64,000 nucleotides of DNA from Primulina eburnea (GCF_022965805.1 NC_133104.1:43072682-43136681); one strand, 5' to 3'; positions 12,411 through 25,275 are shown, counted from the stretch's first letter. Notes: generated from the sequence alone by a model not told the origin. Program-made: numbers and translations.

Positions 12411-12572
12411 TTGTGTGAGACGGTTTCACGGATCGTATTTGTGAGACGGATCTCTTATTTGGGTCATCCATGAAAAAATATTACTTTTTATGCTAAGAGT
12501 ATTACTTTTTATTGTGAATATCGGTATGATTGACTAATCTCACATATTAAGATCCGTGAGACTGTCTCATAT
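12411..12572. mobile_element. GTGAGAC-palindrome MITE, copy 2
   Basis: TTGTGTGAGACGGTTTCACG at the left, the same core with ATGCTAAGAGTATTACTTTT, and GATCCGTGAGACTGTCTCA at the right. It lies about 300 bp from copy 1 in the same orientation. Confidence 0.85.
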
Positions 12573-14990
12573 TCTTATCTATATTTATGTAAAAAAATTA
12601 AAATTCAAGATTTTCTAAGTAGGCGATATTTCATTGATAATCTAAAAAATTTAATTGGCATGAAATGATAAAGAAAGAGGAGAAAAACAGTACTCCCGCT
12701 TCCCCTTTTTTTGATATATATATTCCAAGTTTTCACGAGGACATAAGAAATATTAAATGTCGGTCGACAGTATTAATTGGGAATTGTATTTCTTGTATAT
12801 TTATATTTATGGTTCTTTGGTAATTTATGTTTTCAAATTGTAGTTTTAGTATTTTATCTATAATTTTTCCGACGTGATATTGGTGTGGTGCCGACATATT
12901 GCTAACGTGTGCAGTGTTACATCACCATTAAATATGAAAAATGAATAAATTATAAAAAAAATGAAATATATATAATTAATGCTGAAATTTGAAAATATAG
13001 GTTATTAAAAAAGTAAAAAAAGATAAAATGTATCAGAGTTAAAATACAGTTTTCCCGTATTATTTTGTAAGAATTCGTGTGAAGTATACGAAAAAGACTT
13101 GGTCGTAGACATGTAGGCTATGCGAATGGAAAAAAAAATTGCTACTTCAAATCACGTGCACCTCTACTTGCGGTATCCAACTTCTAAGAACAAGTAGTTG
13201 GATTGAAAATTCAATTTAGAAACTCTGCGGAAAAATTATATATATCAGATCGGTCATAATTTCATAGATTATGTTATAAAGTTAAATTAGCGATTCGTAA
13301 ATGCACGCAGGTAAAATTATATCGTTACCTTTTGCGACGATTTTGCGTAAGCAAAAACATATGCGACGCTCTTCAACTTTTACAAAAATTTTATGCTCAA
13401 TTCTAAATTGCTTATCTATTTTCTATTTTTCCTAGCATCAGCCTGCAACCGTTATATTTAGTGTATTCTAGATAAACCCAAAGAGACAACACAATAGCTT
13501 GCGAACCATACTGACAAACTCTTTATGACAGGCTCAAAACTGTCATGGCATAGAGATATCGAACATCTGACTTCTTTGATAGAATATCACTATATCCTAA
13601 CATCCAACCTACTATTGGGACGTTGTCCGTTTTCTATTATCCATATTGGAACAAGAATCTAATCAAAATATAACATTTATAAAGACTTGAAATGTATAAT
13701 GAAAAATCATCGGGACAACAAATTAGCGAATCTTTATGTGACTTCACAACAAAGTTTAGTAATTCCATGATATAACTCCAACTCCTCTATATTATGTCAT
13801 TAAATAAGATTTCGTAGTGGAAAATGCGAAAACAAACGTGACGGGACAGCCAAGCAAAGCCAAAAAAAATAAGTCCCACTCCCACGGACAAAAATAAATT
13901 ATTAATAAAAAAATTAGCGATAAATCAGTATAAAAACTAGTTCAAAGTGAAATATTAATTTAATTAGAGTATTATTATTTTATAGGTAAGGTTCGCACGT
14001 TGTTCCGTCCTAATTCGGTCAAAGGTGGGCGTGACTTTGACTTGTATGAAACAACTCCCAATATTTGAAACGTCTTCAATATCTTTTCTCCATCTAATAA
14101 ATGCGAACTTGAAAATAAACTACTATTATTTCCTCAAATAAATAAACTAAATAAACTACTATATCTTTTAAAACGACTAGGCGAAGTTTTGTTTTGCTTT
14201 GTTTTTAAAATTCTTTTAGAAAATATTTCTCATTTTTAATGAATTTGACCTTCGAAAAGTGACGACTCCTGTTTATTTGGAGCAAGTTTAGATTTTGTTT
14301 TCCCCATGTTTTTGGGAAATTACCTTTTTCAAAAAATATACATCTGAAAAGATTATATTCATATTTAGGGAAAAACGAAAAACTAAACAAGAAAATAGAA
14401 AATGATCCTTCACTCTCACTCGGAATATGCTTCTTCTGGTGTCTGTTAGTAACTTAGTTTGGAAAATTAAACAAGTAAATAGCTTGCAAAATATGTTAGT
14501 CAGGTAAATAACATTATATTAGAGAACAAATTATGTATAACAAACTCTTCCCACGTTGATAGGGATATCATGAGCTACGAAACTTTTATGGAGAAGAAAA
14601 ATTGTTGAAAAAATCGAAATTTAAATGTATTTCAAATTTTAAAATAACTCAAACACTTTAAAATTCTAAAAATACATTTATTTTGACATCATTAACTCAA
14701 GAAATGTTTTTTTTTCCCAATATATTTCACATTTTCTCTCTCTTAATACCTATTTATCTTTTTTTCATTTTTTTGCCCGAATCAGCCGACCTAATTCTTA
14801 ACTTCTTGCTATATCCATGCTGTCATAAATTCGAGATAAATCCAATATACTTTTCATTCTCCGGCAATCCATCTTCCTTCCCAATCCCCACCTCTTTGTA
14901 ACTTGTCGGTTCAAATGTATTTATTTAATTTTTCTACCCTCTCTCACTCTTCATCTATCTATACATATATGCACGCATGTACATATAATA
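12573..14990. other. Intergenic upstream of the WRKY gene
   Basis: AT-rich with no supported gene. It includes possible W-boxes listed separately. Confidence 0.5.
14017..14042. promoter_or_regulatory. Paired W-box cores upstream of the WRKY gene
   Basis: GGTCAA at 14017-14022 (TTGACC on the minus strand) and TTGACT at 14037-14042 face each other 14 bp apart, about 1.1 kb before the start codon. Group IIa WRKY genes are known to be regulated through W-boxes; function here is inferred. Confidence 0.35.
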
Positions 14991-15003
14991 TTCTCTTCAT
15001 TGT

Positions 15004-15009
15004 TTGACT
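15004..15009 (+). promoter_or_regulatory. W-box core near the WRKY start
   Basis: TTGACT about 115 bp before the start codon, followed by a TATATA stretch at about 15040. It is consistent with WRKY auto- or cross-regulation, but a six-base motif alone is weak evidence. Confidence 0.3.
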
Positions 15010-15122
15010 ATTGTGAGCAGCCAAAAGTTGCACTCTCGGATATATAGAACATATCAAAGATCTAGAAGAATTTAAATTGAGTTAAATTGTTTGGAATTCA
15101 CCTTCTTGAATCTGGGGAAGAT

Positions 15123-17091
15123 ATGGAGTTCATTAGTCTTCTGAATAATTCATTGGATCTGAATTCAAAACCTCTTCGGCTCCTTGATGAAACTCCTGAA
15201 ATGTTTACTATGGTAATCTTATTTACTTCTTTGTCGCAGCAAATTGAATGCAGACTGCAGTTCAACTTCAAGTTGTGTTTGTAATGAAAGTTTGGTGATT
15301 GCTTTTGTTTGTTCTGGATTTCAGAAACATGAAGTACTGGAAAGCAGTTTGAAATCGGGAGCAGGAGTAGGTGCGAAACAAGAGGTCAGTGCATCCACAA
15401 GAACACATATTAACATGCAAGACACACTGTAACAATTAAGTGATAGTAATTGTGTTCATATGGGATTATTATATATGAAAGAAATTTTTTGTCAGACATT
15501 TATCATCTGGAATTTGACTGAAAACTAAAATTATTGCATATAGGTAAACTTTGTTGTCTTGTGTAGATGTAAAAATTCTGGTTTAGCTTCTGAAAGTGTT
15601 CGAGTTCTTGAAAGTAATTACTGATAGAGAAAAAACGTGAACATGAGTGAAATATGTGTTTAGTTGTCGGCCCGTCTAATGAAAATACAAAATGCTACTA
15701 AATTAATTACATTTGAAATCGATGGAGCAAATCAGAGTTGTTGATATTTTCTGAGTCTTAACTATTGTTTCTGGTCAAACAGAGGGGTGCTTTGATAGAG
15801 GAACTGAATAGGGTGAGTGCTGAAAACAAGAAACTGACTGGATTATTGACGGTCATGTGCGAGAATTACAATGAATTACAAAACAGATTAAAGGAGTACA
15901 AGATCAAGAATCCGGAGTTGGATTTGATTTCAAGAAAGAGGAAGCCTGAAAGTGGTATCAACATCATTGAAGCAAACATTATTAACGGTTCTTCTGAAAG
16001 CAGCTCCAGCGATGAAGATTCGTGCAAGAAACAGAGAGAGGAAGAAGACAACAAAGGAAAGATACGGCGGACTTATGTTCGAACCGAAGCATCTGATGCG
16101 AGCCTCGTAAGTAGTAATGAATATAATCACCGTACCACAAATTCAAGACACACACACACACACACATGTTTATCAATTTGTTTTTTTGGCTTGTTTCTTG
16201 TATTCAAAGACTGTAAATTTCAACGGTTGCAGACAGTAAAAGATGGTTATCAGTGGAGGAAGTATGGACAGAAAGTGACTAGAGATAACCCTTCTCCGCG
16301 GGCTTACTTCAAGTGTTCTTATGCTCCAAGATGCCCAGTCAAAAAGAAGGTAATTCAACACAGTACCTATTCTCTATGAGCCAATGTGAATAAACATACA
16401 TGATATATCACGGTGATTATGATAAATATATGATAATAACTCTAAGATTGTGATATATGTTTTATAGCTCTAAGATTGTGATAATAGCTCTAAGATTGTG
16501 ATATAAAAAAAATATAGCTTTAGATATGAAAAAAGGTATGATCTAGCTGATAAATTTACAATTCATGCGTTTGAACTTCGCATGTTACGTATACAAATGT
16601 ATCTAATATGCTTCCATCTTTGCCTTAATTAATAAAGGCTGATGCAGAAAAACAGTAGCTCTCATGTACAAGACTGATTTCCAAGGAACTAATTAACCTC
16701 TACTTTTACACACTCACAGGTTCAAAGAAGCATGGAAGATCAAGCGGTTCTAGTTGCAACTTATGAAGGGAAGCATAACCATCCTCAACCCTCGAAACTC
16801 GAGGCAAATTCTACCCCGAATAAGAGCGCGAAGCTTGGCAACATGCCATGTTCGACATCTCTTAGTTCATCCGGACCAGCGATCACGCTCGATCTCACCA
16901 TACCAAAGACCAGTCATGATGAAACTACAAGGAGTAAGTCAAGAGACAAAATCGCTGCACCTGAACTCCAACACTCTTTGGTGGAACATATGGCTTCTAC
17001 TCTAACCAGAGATCCCAATTTCAAAGCAGCTGTGGCAGCTGCCATCTCTGGAAAGTTTTTTCAGCTAAATACTCACACACAAAAGTGGTAG
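15123..17091 (+). CDS. WRKY40: Group IIa WRKY transcription factor (WRKY40/18/60 type)
   Basis: Nuclear DNA-binding regulator of defence, ABA and wound responses. Exons: 15123-15212, 15325-15384, 15783-16106, 16233-16349, 16720-17091; all are phase 0 and give 320 aa. An N-terminal leucine-zipper-like coiled coil ([20 protein letters not shown]) is the group IIa signature and supports homo- and heterodimers. A basic stretch (SRKRKP) may be a nuclear signal. WRKYGQK lies at about residues 166-172, with a C2H2 zinc finger Cys186-x5-Cys192-x23-His216-x1-His218. The intron after VKKK is the V-type position of group IIa and IIb. The C-terminal [20 protein letters not shown] matches IIa/IIb members. 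The start was chosen as the first ATG giving [14 protein letters not shown]. The gene looks intact. Which IIa paralogue it is cannot be settled without a tree. Confidence 0.93.
16149..16167. repeat. (CA)n microsatellite in a WRKY intron
   Basis: CA dinucleotide run in the intron before the WRKY-domain exon. Confidence 0.8.
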
Positions 17092-18446
17092 AAACTAGAC
17101 TGTTTGCTTGTCGTTTGATTTGTTAAAATTAGAAATAGATTTGAGTTAGAGATTTACAGATGATGTCATGCACTCTCAATACTCGAAGCGTGGAATCAAC
17201 AGGATTCTCAAATTTTACAAATTAAATTTTCAAGAACACCAAATCTTTGTATTATAAAATTATGATATAAACTAGAAATTTTAAATTGATGTGAAAGCAA
17301 TCTAGTTATAATCAAAATAATTGAGAACATAAGACGCTTGCTTCTACTAGACAAGAAACAACTTTGTTTTGAACGAAAGTTTCCAGACCCGAAATTGGGT
17401 ATGTATATGCAAATCAGAACTTACATAATTTTTTCTTAGTTGAAGAATTAGGCACAAAAATGCTCAAATCCCATGGAAAACTGATACCATTCCCACGAAA
17501 AAAGATGATCGTACATACCCATGCAAACCATGCATATGAACATAAATAATATAAGAATTGCGCATTTAAAAAATGACCCTTTATCTTTGTTGGGTATAGG
17601 TAATTGTTGAGTCTGGTCTCAATGCCCAAATATCACGTGGCCCCTTTTGCCATCCACTGGCCATGAATCTTCCCAGCACAAACAACACATTAATAGATGA
17701 TAACGAAATTTATCAAGTACGTAATATTTAATGGTATAACTTCAATGTATTCTCATTTTGAATACCATATATAGTTAATCTCTTCTAATATAAAATGATT
17801 TATTTAAAATATATAATAGATAATATTATTAGTTTGCAGTTCTTAAATTTAAATTTTTTTCGTGAACCCCAATTTGAACTTACGGGGTCCAAACCAAAAT
17901 TAGCGAAGTGTTAATTAAAATATTAGTTATGTAATCACTTTAAGTATTTTTAAAATTTTGTAAAGACTTTCAAAGGTGTGCCGAAGTTTTGTTAATTGTT
18001 TTTTTCGAAAATGCCGTCATCGAGCTATAAAAAAAATACGATCCTTTAAAAAAAACAAAACAAACAAAAAAAACAACTTCGTAAAAATAAAACTATACTA
18101 AAACTACTCAGGTGAATTAATTTTTTTTTAAAAAAAGAACTGTTTACATGTAACTTTATTTTATATAAATATTTACTGTAGGTAAAAAAAGTATTATAAA
18201 TACAGACAATCCTACAGTGTATGTAAAAGACAAAATCTTTTTGACCCTCGAACTTTAAATTTAATTTTTTTATGAGTTAAAAGGACATTATCATTATTGA
18301 TCTGTTCAATTAACCAAGACAAGTGATTTGCCGATGCCCCAAAATCTATACTTATCATTATCTCTGCATGCAAGATAACTTTCCACCAATTTTTCAATTC
18401 TATTTGAATGTGTGTGATATTAAAGAAAACCATTCGTATATGTAAA
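17092..18446. other. Intergenic, AT-rich
   Basis: WRKY 3' flank, then featureless sequence with no supported gene. Confidence 0.5.
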
Positions 18447-18450
18447 TTTT

Positions 18451-18581
18451 GTGAGACAGATTTTCTATTCGAACCAAATCATTAAAAAATATTACTTATT
18501 ATGTCAAAAACATTACTTTCTTTAGTATATATAGATCGTATCAATTTGTCTCACAGATATAAATTATGATACCGTCTCACA
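18451..18581. mobile_element. GTGAGAC-palindrome MITE, copy 3 (short, diverged)
   Basis: GTGAGACAGATTTTCTATTC at the left and ACCGTCTCACA at the right. The outer left palindrome and part of the core are lost. Confidence 0.65.
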
Positions 18582-19735
18582 AAAAACATATTTTTCATCA
18601 AAATAATCTCACTTTCTTGTCAGTAAGGTCTAGAATAGTTAATTTTTTATCTTTTGTAAACATTTCAATATTGTTCCAATTTAATAAAAACTTTTACTTT
18701 ATTATTTCAATGATTAAAGTTGTCTTTTCTTTATTCAATCAATGTAGTGGGATGATGAATCACAACGTATTTGCTTTTAGGTAGCAACATAATTATGAAG
18801 ATATGTAATGAAAATATGCGGTGAACAAAGTTAATTTTGGCTTCAATTGAAAACGATTCATAAATATTTTATATCATACATATCAAATTTAACAGTGAGC
18901 ACTTTCTAATTATAATATTGTTGAATAATTACAAAAATGTCCATTGATGGTAATAGTGGATATTGATAAAAATCCTTGAGTGAATGAAATGTGGAAGCGA
19001 TATTAGCTAATCATCACTATATTGATGATCACAAAAACACCCACCATGCACCTTCAAATTCTCCCTCCAAATTTCTTGCTTCTTCCAGCCATGAATCCTT
19101 TTTGTTTGAGTGCTGAAAACTCCTTTTGGGGCTTCTTTGTCTCTTTAATCATCATGCATCCTCAAACAATGTAACATTCATACAAGAAAATACATATATT
19201 TTGAATTAAGTATAATTCTCTTTTGTTGAACTTCAAGAATCAAGATCGTCTATGTTTGATGTTCTTGATAATTATTTTAATCTAGACGGCTTGTATCCAT
19301 TACATATCGACATCGGGATTATGTTATATATGGAGTTCGAAGTATTATGGACCGTAGTAGTGACAGATATCTTAGATTAATAGGAAATGTTATAACCAAA
19401 ATACTTGTTTAATGGGTGGAATAATATCATAGTTGAACAATATATATCCTTTTCATAATAGTGTTTCCAGCAAAAGCGTGTATGAATGAGTTGCTTCCCT
19501 TCACTTATTTTCTTTAAATTTTTAAAATTGAATATTGAAATATTTACGAAATATCCCTGTGAATGATTCATATGCACTATTCCATATCATCCACAAAGTG
19601 GCTTATAAGTTTAAGCTTTATATGCTTTGGTAGTACTCTTCCATGTGTATGATATATATGTTAGGGGACGAGTAAATCAAGGAATCAAGCTTGCATCAAG
19701 AAAGAAAGCACCACATTCTTCTACCTGAAAAGAAA
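18582..19735. other. Intergenic upstream of the receptor-like kinase
   Basis: AT-rich; no supported gene. Presumably includes the kinase promoter. Confidence 0.5.
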
Positions 19736-20926
19736 ATGGCTTCAAGACAGCCATTCCAACCAAATTCAAGGCCAAAGTCAAGCATGATTTTACTTGCAAT
19801 TACGGTCTCCACTTCTCTCATTGTTTTCTTTTCCATTCTGTATTTTCTTTATTATCTTTGGTACTCGTTGTCGCGCAAATCACGCACTAGCCCGTTTGAT
19901 TCCCCCTCACCATCAGACAAGCTACAGAGATTCAGCTACAAAGAGCTCAAGAACGCAACCCACAATTTCAGTGACTCCAACTCAATAGGTAAAGGGGGTT
20001 CTGGTACAGTTTTCAGAGGTATTCTAAAAGATGGGAAATTGGTAGCAGTCAAACTTCTAGATTCAAGTTCATTCCAGCGTGAACAGAAATTTCAAAATGA
20101 GTTAAAGGTTCTGGGAGGGCTGAAGTCTTGTCCTCTTGTTGTTTCTTTATCGGGGTTTTGTGCGGATGAGGGTAAGAGGCTTCTGGTATATGAGTATATG
20201 CCAAATAGAAGTTTGCAAGAATGTTTGTTTTCTGAGTCTAAAAATGGGGTTTTTAATAGTTTGAGCTTGAATTGGGCTAGGAGGTTTGCGATAATTCTTG
20301 ATGTTGCAAAGGCGTTGGCTTTCTTGCATCTTGAGTGTGAGCCTGCAGTGATCCATGGAGATGTGAAGCCGAGCAATGTTCTGCTTGATTCAGAGTTTAG
20401 AGCCAAGATTTCGGATTTCGGGCTGTCAAGATTGAAGCTTGAGGGTAAATTTGGGGTTGATTTGTTTAGCCAAGACTTGGGGAGAAGCCAAGAATTGTGG
20501 AAGAGTCAAGAACTTTCAGTTAACTCGAATGCCAGTGGAGTAGGTGGAGCCATTGGGACACCAGTGGAAAGCCATGAAAACAATGAGGTTGATTTTGCTT
20601 TAGCCTTGCAAGCATCTACTTCTTCTAAAAATAGTTGTAAAGTTTATCATAATGTGTTGGGATTAGGAGTGGCAATTAACTCTTTAAATTTTAACTGTAA
20701 TCTTGGTAATGGGATTGATGATAAGTGTGAAAATTCGAAGGGGAAGGAGTTGTCAACTTTGGAAAATGGTGGGGATGATTGGAATATGTTTGTGCCTTAT
20801 GATGATGAATTGAGTAGTATTGATCATAGTAAGGAGTTGAATTTGAATGTTGCTTTGGTTGATGATGATAATAATTGCAGTAGCGAGGGTGTCAAACAAT
20901 GGGGAAAGGCACTACAAGAAAATTGA
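19736..20926 (+). pseudogene. Receptor-like kinase gene, 5' half (interrupted by a CACTA transposon)
   Basis: Related to the intronless Arabidopsis kinase At1g80870. The ATG at 19736 starts MASRQPFQPNSRPKSS, followed by a single transmembrane helix (SMILLAITVSTSLIVFFSIL) and no extracellular domain. The kinase N-lobe follows: Gly loop GKGGSGTVFRG, VAVK lysine, the catalytic loop written HGDVKPSN rather than HRD, and DFGLSRL. A long acidic, Asn/Ser-rich insert then begins. At 20909 the frame enters the CACTA end and stops at 20924-20926, giving about 396 residues without the C-lobe. Joining 19736-20909 to 25276-26285 keeps the frame perfectly (727 codons plus stop), so the transposon is the only lesion I see. 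This allele is probably null unless the element is spliced or excised. Confidence 0.9.
20907..20909 (+). repeat. CACTA target-site duplication, left (AGG)
   Basis: AGG directly before CACTACAAG; matched by AGG at 25273-25275. Confidence 0.9.
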
Positions 20927-20929
20927 TCT

Positions 20930-21400
20930 ATAGTGACGGGAAATATCGTCATTAAATGTCCAAAACCTGTCATAAATAAATTTTAATGACGGGAAATTTC
21001 TCGTCATATACCTTCATTATTGCCCTCCTAGGTAAAAGTAATTAATGACGGCAAAGATATCCTGTCATTATTGTTATAACATATTTAATGATGAAATTAT
21101 ACCGTCATTAAAATGAATATAAATGACGAAATTTTTCGTCATTATACTACCATTTGCCCCTCATAAAATAATATTTTAATGACAACACATCTCCTCATTA
21201 TATCATTATTTAACCCTCACTATATGTTATTTTATTGATGAAATTTACTATAATTATTACTTATTAGCCCCTCACTAAAAATCGATTTAACTATGAAATT
21301 ACCTCTCATTAAATCATTAATTACCCTCGTTAAAAAATATTTTTAATTGTGATCAAATTTATAATAATTATTTTATATGAATTTGTCATTATATTAAAAG
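20930..21400. repeat. CACTA subterminal repeat array, left
   Basis: Repeated short modules built on TGACGGGAAATnnCGTCA and its degenerate forms (for example at 20934, 20983, 21044, 21122), alternating strands. Likely binding sites for the element's TNPA protein. Confidence 0.75.
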
Positions 21401-22483
21401 ATAACATTAATAAAAAAATATGAAATCTGAAACAAGCAATTTTTTTGAACAAAATATTTTATATAAACAACTGCATCCATATCTATTCATATATTCAAAA
21501 TATACAGAATTGCAATTTGTTCCAAAACATGAATTCCATTTTGATGGATACTTGAAGTATTTCCTAATATCTACTCTTTGGAGTACAAAAATATTTGAGG
21601 ACCATAAATGGTGATCACTTAGTAGCTGCTTCAAAATATCATGTACTAATTTCCTAATCAATGCTTGAATTCTTCTTTGAAGCACGACATCAGATTACTG
21701 CAGCGTGTCATCTGTAAAACAAAAATAGAAAAAATAAATTAAAATAAAGATGTAATCCAAACATAAAGTAAGAGTAAAACTTTCTTGATGCCGAAATTTG
21801 TAAACAAAATATCCTGAAAACAATGATATATTGTGTCAAACACATGTGAAGTGAATTTTTAAATAATAAAAAAATAAAGTCTATATACATGTCAACACAA
21901 AATCGCAAATAAAAAAAACCTCTTATAAAAGGTATTAATCTCATACAAAAAGCGAATGTCAGAAAATTATGCAGATAGACCAAACACGTGAAGCCTCGAA
22001 TATTTATGTTAAACAAGTGCACAATGTTTTATTGAGAAAATTTTTAGAAGCCACAAACACAATTTTGATTTGCTTAAATGATCCTTTGATTCCAACTCTT
22101 CAACACAGCAATCCTCAACTAAAAACCCACATAAAAGACAAAACGATGTTGTCTCATTAGAAGTTGGATTCACTAAAATGGATCAAAATGTCTACAAGAA
22201 AACATGGAGATACACAAAGGGGCATTATATCATGGGGAGAAACTAATAAATCCATAACCTTTGATCTTACAAGTCCACTTGTCCGTAACAATCTGCTTCA
22301 TCATTAGCTCACCTTGATTTTGGGTAATTTACTAGAAATGTATGCCAAGTTAAAAGGGCATTATATCATGGGTAGACGCCTAATACACACAACTAGCAAA
22401 CTCCAAAAAAGGAATAAATGCAGAATAATGTATAAACCTGAAGTAAAATATATGTAGTAAAAATTCAAGGTAGCACAACACAC

Positions 22484-22867
22484 CTTCACCAGACATTGTA
22501 GGTGAACAATTAAAATGTTTTCTTTTCATTCCACCTCCAAAACCAAAGACATGACTATGGCACTGTGGTCCAAAACACTTTTCAACAACCTCAATATGTG
22601 AGAGTGATGCATTAGATTGAACAGTCTTCACAATCTCATCCTACAAAGGTCCATCAATCATGTCGTTTAAATAAATGATAAACAACAAATTTATGTTAAA
22701 AGATTAAGTACTGATATTTACATATTTTTCTTGCGCTTCTGGCTCAACAAGCTTTCCATTTTTATGCCGAGTCTCATAGAAAATTTTTGCAATATCAGGT
22801 GGGTTATTATCCTTGCCTACCTGAAAGATATATAAAAGGCTAATGATATATATATATATATATATAT

Positions 22868-22902
<35 letters not shown>

Positions 22903-23369
22903 AATTAAGCAAAAAAATCATAAATAATAAATATAAGAAGTAATATAGATGTTTATGACCATTTCATATATCAGTTGTCTGTGCAGCTTGCTTCCAGTTC
23001 GATGAGGCATTACTCCATTTACCCGATTATTAGAATTCTGGTTACTGGTTTTCTACAAAAATCACAAACCAAAATCACAATCATCAGTTCCATGAGTGCA
23101 ATTTAACTGCGAAATGAAGATATTTCTGATTACACTATGAACCAGTATTATTATACCTGAAACTCATCAGTTAAGAACTTATTAGTTACAAGCCAGTCCC
23201 ATTCTTTAGCATTAAACCCTTTCGGCACATTTTTTAGAACTTCAGCTTTAGTTTTGCAAGGTCTCACATAATCAACATTCAAGGATGACCTCCATGCTGT
23301 CCACAAATCCCCCATATGCCCCAAAGTATGCTCACGATATAATTCTATATTAGGACTGAAAAAACATTC
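22484..23369 (-). CDS. TNPA-like protein of the CACTA element (Transposase_24, Ptta/En/Spm family), partial model
   Basis: Minus-strand exons with good splice sites: 23157-23369, 22960-23052, 22722-22820, 22484-22640. They encode GDLWTAWRSSLNVDYVRPCK, KGFNAKEWDWLVTNKFLTDE, NRVNGVMPHRTGSKLHRQLI, PPDIAKIFYETRHKNGKLVE and SNASLSHIEVVEKCFG. The W-x3-W motifs and the R-T-G-S motif followed by an E-T-H/R-K segment are usual in the plant Ptta/En/Spm family, thought to bind subterminal repeats and assist transposition. Both ends of the gene are uncertain; the 5' exons may lie in the GA-rich stretch 24700-24900. No disruption is seen in these exons. Confidence 0.78.
22847..22899. repeat. (TA)n microsatellite in a CACTA intron
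   Basis: About 26 TA units with one interruption, between two exons of the TNPA-like gene. Confidence 0.9.
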
Positions 23370-25060
23370 CTGCAACATAATCATAATACAACAATAGTTA
23401 TTATCTAAAGTGTACCTCTGCCATTTCAATCGTCCACCAAGTATGAAAAATGCTAGAGAATGAAGCAGGTATTTGTATTTGACAGTAATGTTTTGAAGAC
23501 CTAAAAAAAATTTACAGATCTCAATCATATACCAAGAAAAAATTGCAAACAGATTGTTCCCCAGCGGCTAAAATGTAAAATGTCAAGCTTTTCCCCACTA
23601 ATAGCACAGTTTTAACATAAGTGATTTGATATTAATATTAGATGCTACATACCATTCTCAAAAACAGGTTTTGGTCACTAAAGGATTAATACAACCATCC
23701 AGTGTCAGATATTAAAATAGAAAAAATTAAGTAGTGAAAAACAAATGTAGGTCACCAATTAGATCATCAAATAAAAGCAATGTAGATCAGCAAACCACCA
23801 AATCCAGCCCGACAATCGGGAGATGCATACCAAAACTACACTGAGGGGATAATCATGCAGAATATTATTTTCCCAAGTTACATACCAAAATCAAAACTTC
23901 ATTCAGATCAAGCTTTCTTCTCCAAACTCCAAACACACTATCTCCAATTCCACCAATTCATTGTGCTTATAAAAGATTTAGACCCGGCTTAAAAAGTATT
24001 AAATTTATTAAAAGTATTTAGATCGTTTTGTCATTTAAACCCGCCTTTATTAAAATTTAGACCCGCCTTAAAAAATATATTTAGATAGTTTTGTCATTTC
24101 AAATGACCAAATATAAATATTGGAGTAGTGTTATTACATAAATTATATTTAATTATTTGACTAATATATGAGATATTTAAAAATTTTTTAAAATATGTTT
24201 ACAATGATATAATATTTTCACTATTAGAAAGACTAAAAGATAAGTGAGAAAAAAATTACTTTCGTTCGTACATAGAGCAATTTTAGAGTAAATTTGAAGA
24301 ATTATACTCATTTTTAACAAAGAGAAACTTTTAATTGTAAAAGTGGGAGTTATTTAAGAGCCTCTTAAACAAATAAACCTTTCAAATTAAATTGGACGTA
24401 ATGTATTTCTTCGGCTTAAATGAATATACAAAAGGAAGAGATGTTAAAACAATAAGAAAAGAACACTCTGCAATCTTCACGATGGAACTACCCTGAATAA
24501 AGTAACCTAATCAAAATAAAAAATCTTCTAAAAATAAAAAAGAGTCCCCAATAATTAAATTAACCATATAATTAAGAAATATAAAATTATACAAACACCA
24601 AATTCATTAACACATCAATGAGAAACGTGTTCAGATCTAATCAATAACAGAAGCATCATCAATACCAGATCTAACTGAAAAGAATTCGCACCTTTTTTTT
24701 CACTGGGAGAGGCAACCTTACATGTCTTCCACAAACGCCGCCGCTGGGATTCCCCTTCTTTCAGTCGCACTGAGTATGAGAGAGCACCGAGAATGAGAGA
24801 AGCGATTATGAGAGGGGAGAAAAATCTGGTGGTGAGAAAAAAAAATCGAAGTCTGTTGGTGAGAAAAAAAAATCGAAGTAGGAGGGGAGGGGAGGGTTTA
24901 CACGTACAGATAATTAAGTGAAGATGATAAATATAATTGTATTTGGGGTAAAAGTTTTTTTATTCTTTTAATAATGAAAAATAAAAATGGATTATGTAGG
25001 TGCCTAAAATCTTTAGGGGTGATTGGAGGGAAAAATTTTTATACATGGCGCCTAAAGTAT
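23370..25060. other. CACTA interior, 5' part of the TNPA-like gene
   Basis: No further conserved domain is seen. A GA-rich stretch at 24770-24900 holds two copies of a GTGAGAAAAAAAAATCGAAGT unit and may be the leader or promoter of the minus-strand gene. Confidence 0.45.
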
Positions 25061-25079
25061 GTAGGCAATTATGAGAGGG

Positions 25080-25250
25080 ATTTTTTTTGTATTCATATAA
25101 TGACGGATTTAGTTATCTATAGCTACGAAATTGAGAACTCGTCACTAATAATTTAAATCTTTAATAATGGTTTTTTTTACCCTCATAAAAATTTCAAAAA
25201 TTATGTTTTTAGTGACCAATTTTTCATACTCTCATTAAATTTTTGTCATT
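25080..25250. repeat. CACTA subterminal repeat array, right
   Basis: Further modules such as AATGACGGATTTAG, CGTCACTAATAATTT and TGTCATTATAAATCAATT adjoining the right terminal repeat. Confidence 0.65.
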
Positions 25251-25275
25251 ATAAATCAATTTTCTTGTAGTGAGG

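Larger units (their letters stand above)
20910..25272. mobile_element. Non-autonomous CACTA (En/Spm) transposon, 4363 bp
   Basis: Terminal inverted repeats start CACTACAAGAAAATTGAT at 20910 and, reverse complemented, CACTACAAGAAAATTGAT at 25272: 18 bp identical. A 3-bp AGG duplication flanks it. The first ~450 bp and last ~200 bp are packed with copies, in both orientations, of a motif like AATGACGGGAAATTTCTCGTC, the type of subterminal array bound by TNPA proteins. Inside is a minus-strand TNPA-like gene (Transposase_24 family) but no TNPD transposase, so it is probably non-autonomous. The intact ends and target duplication suggest recent insertion into the kinase gene. Confidence 0.95.
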
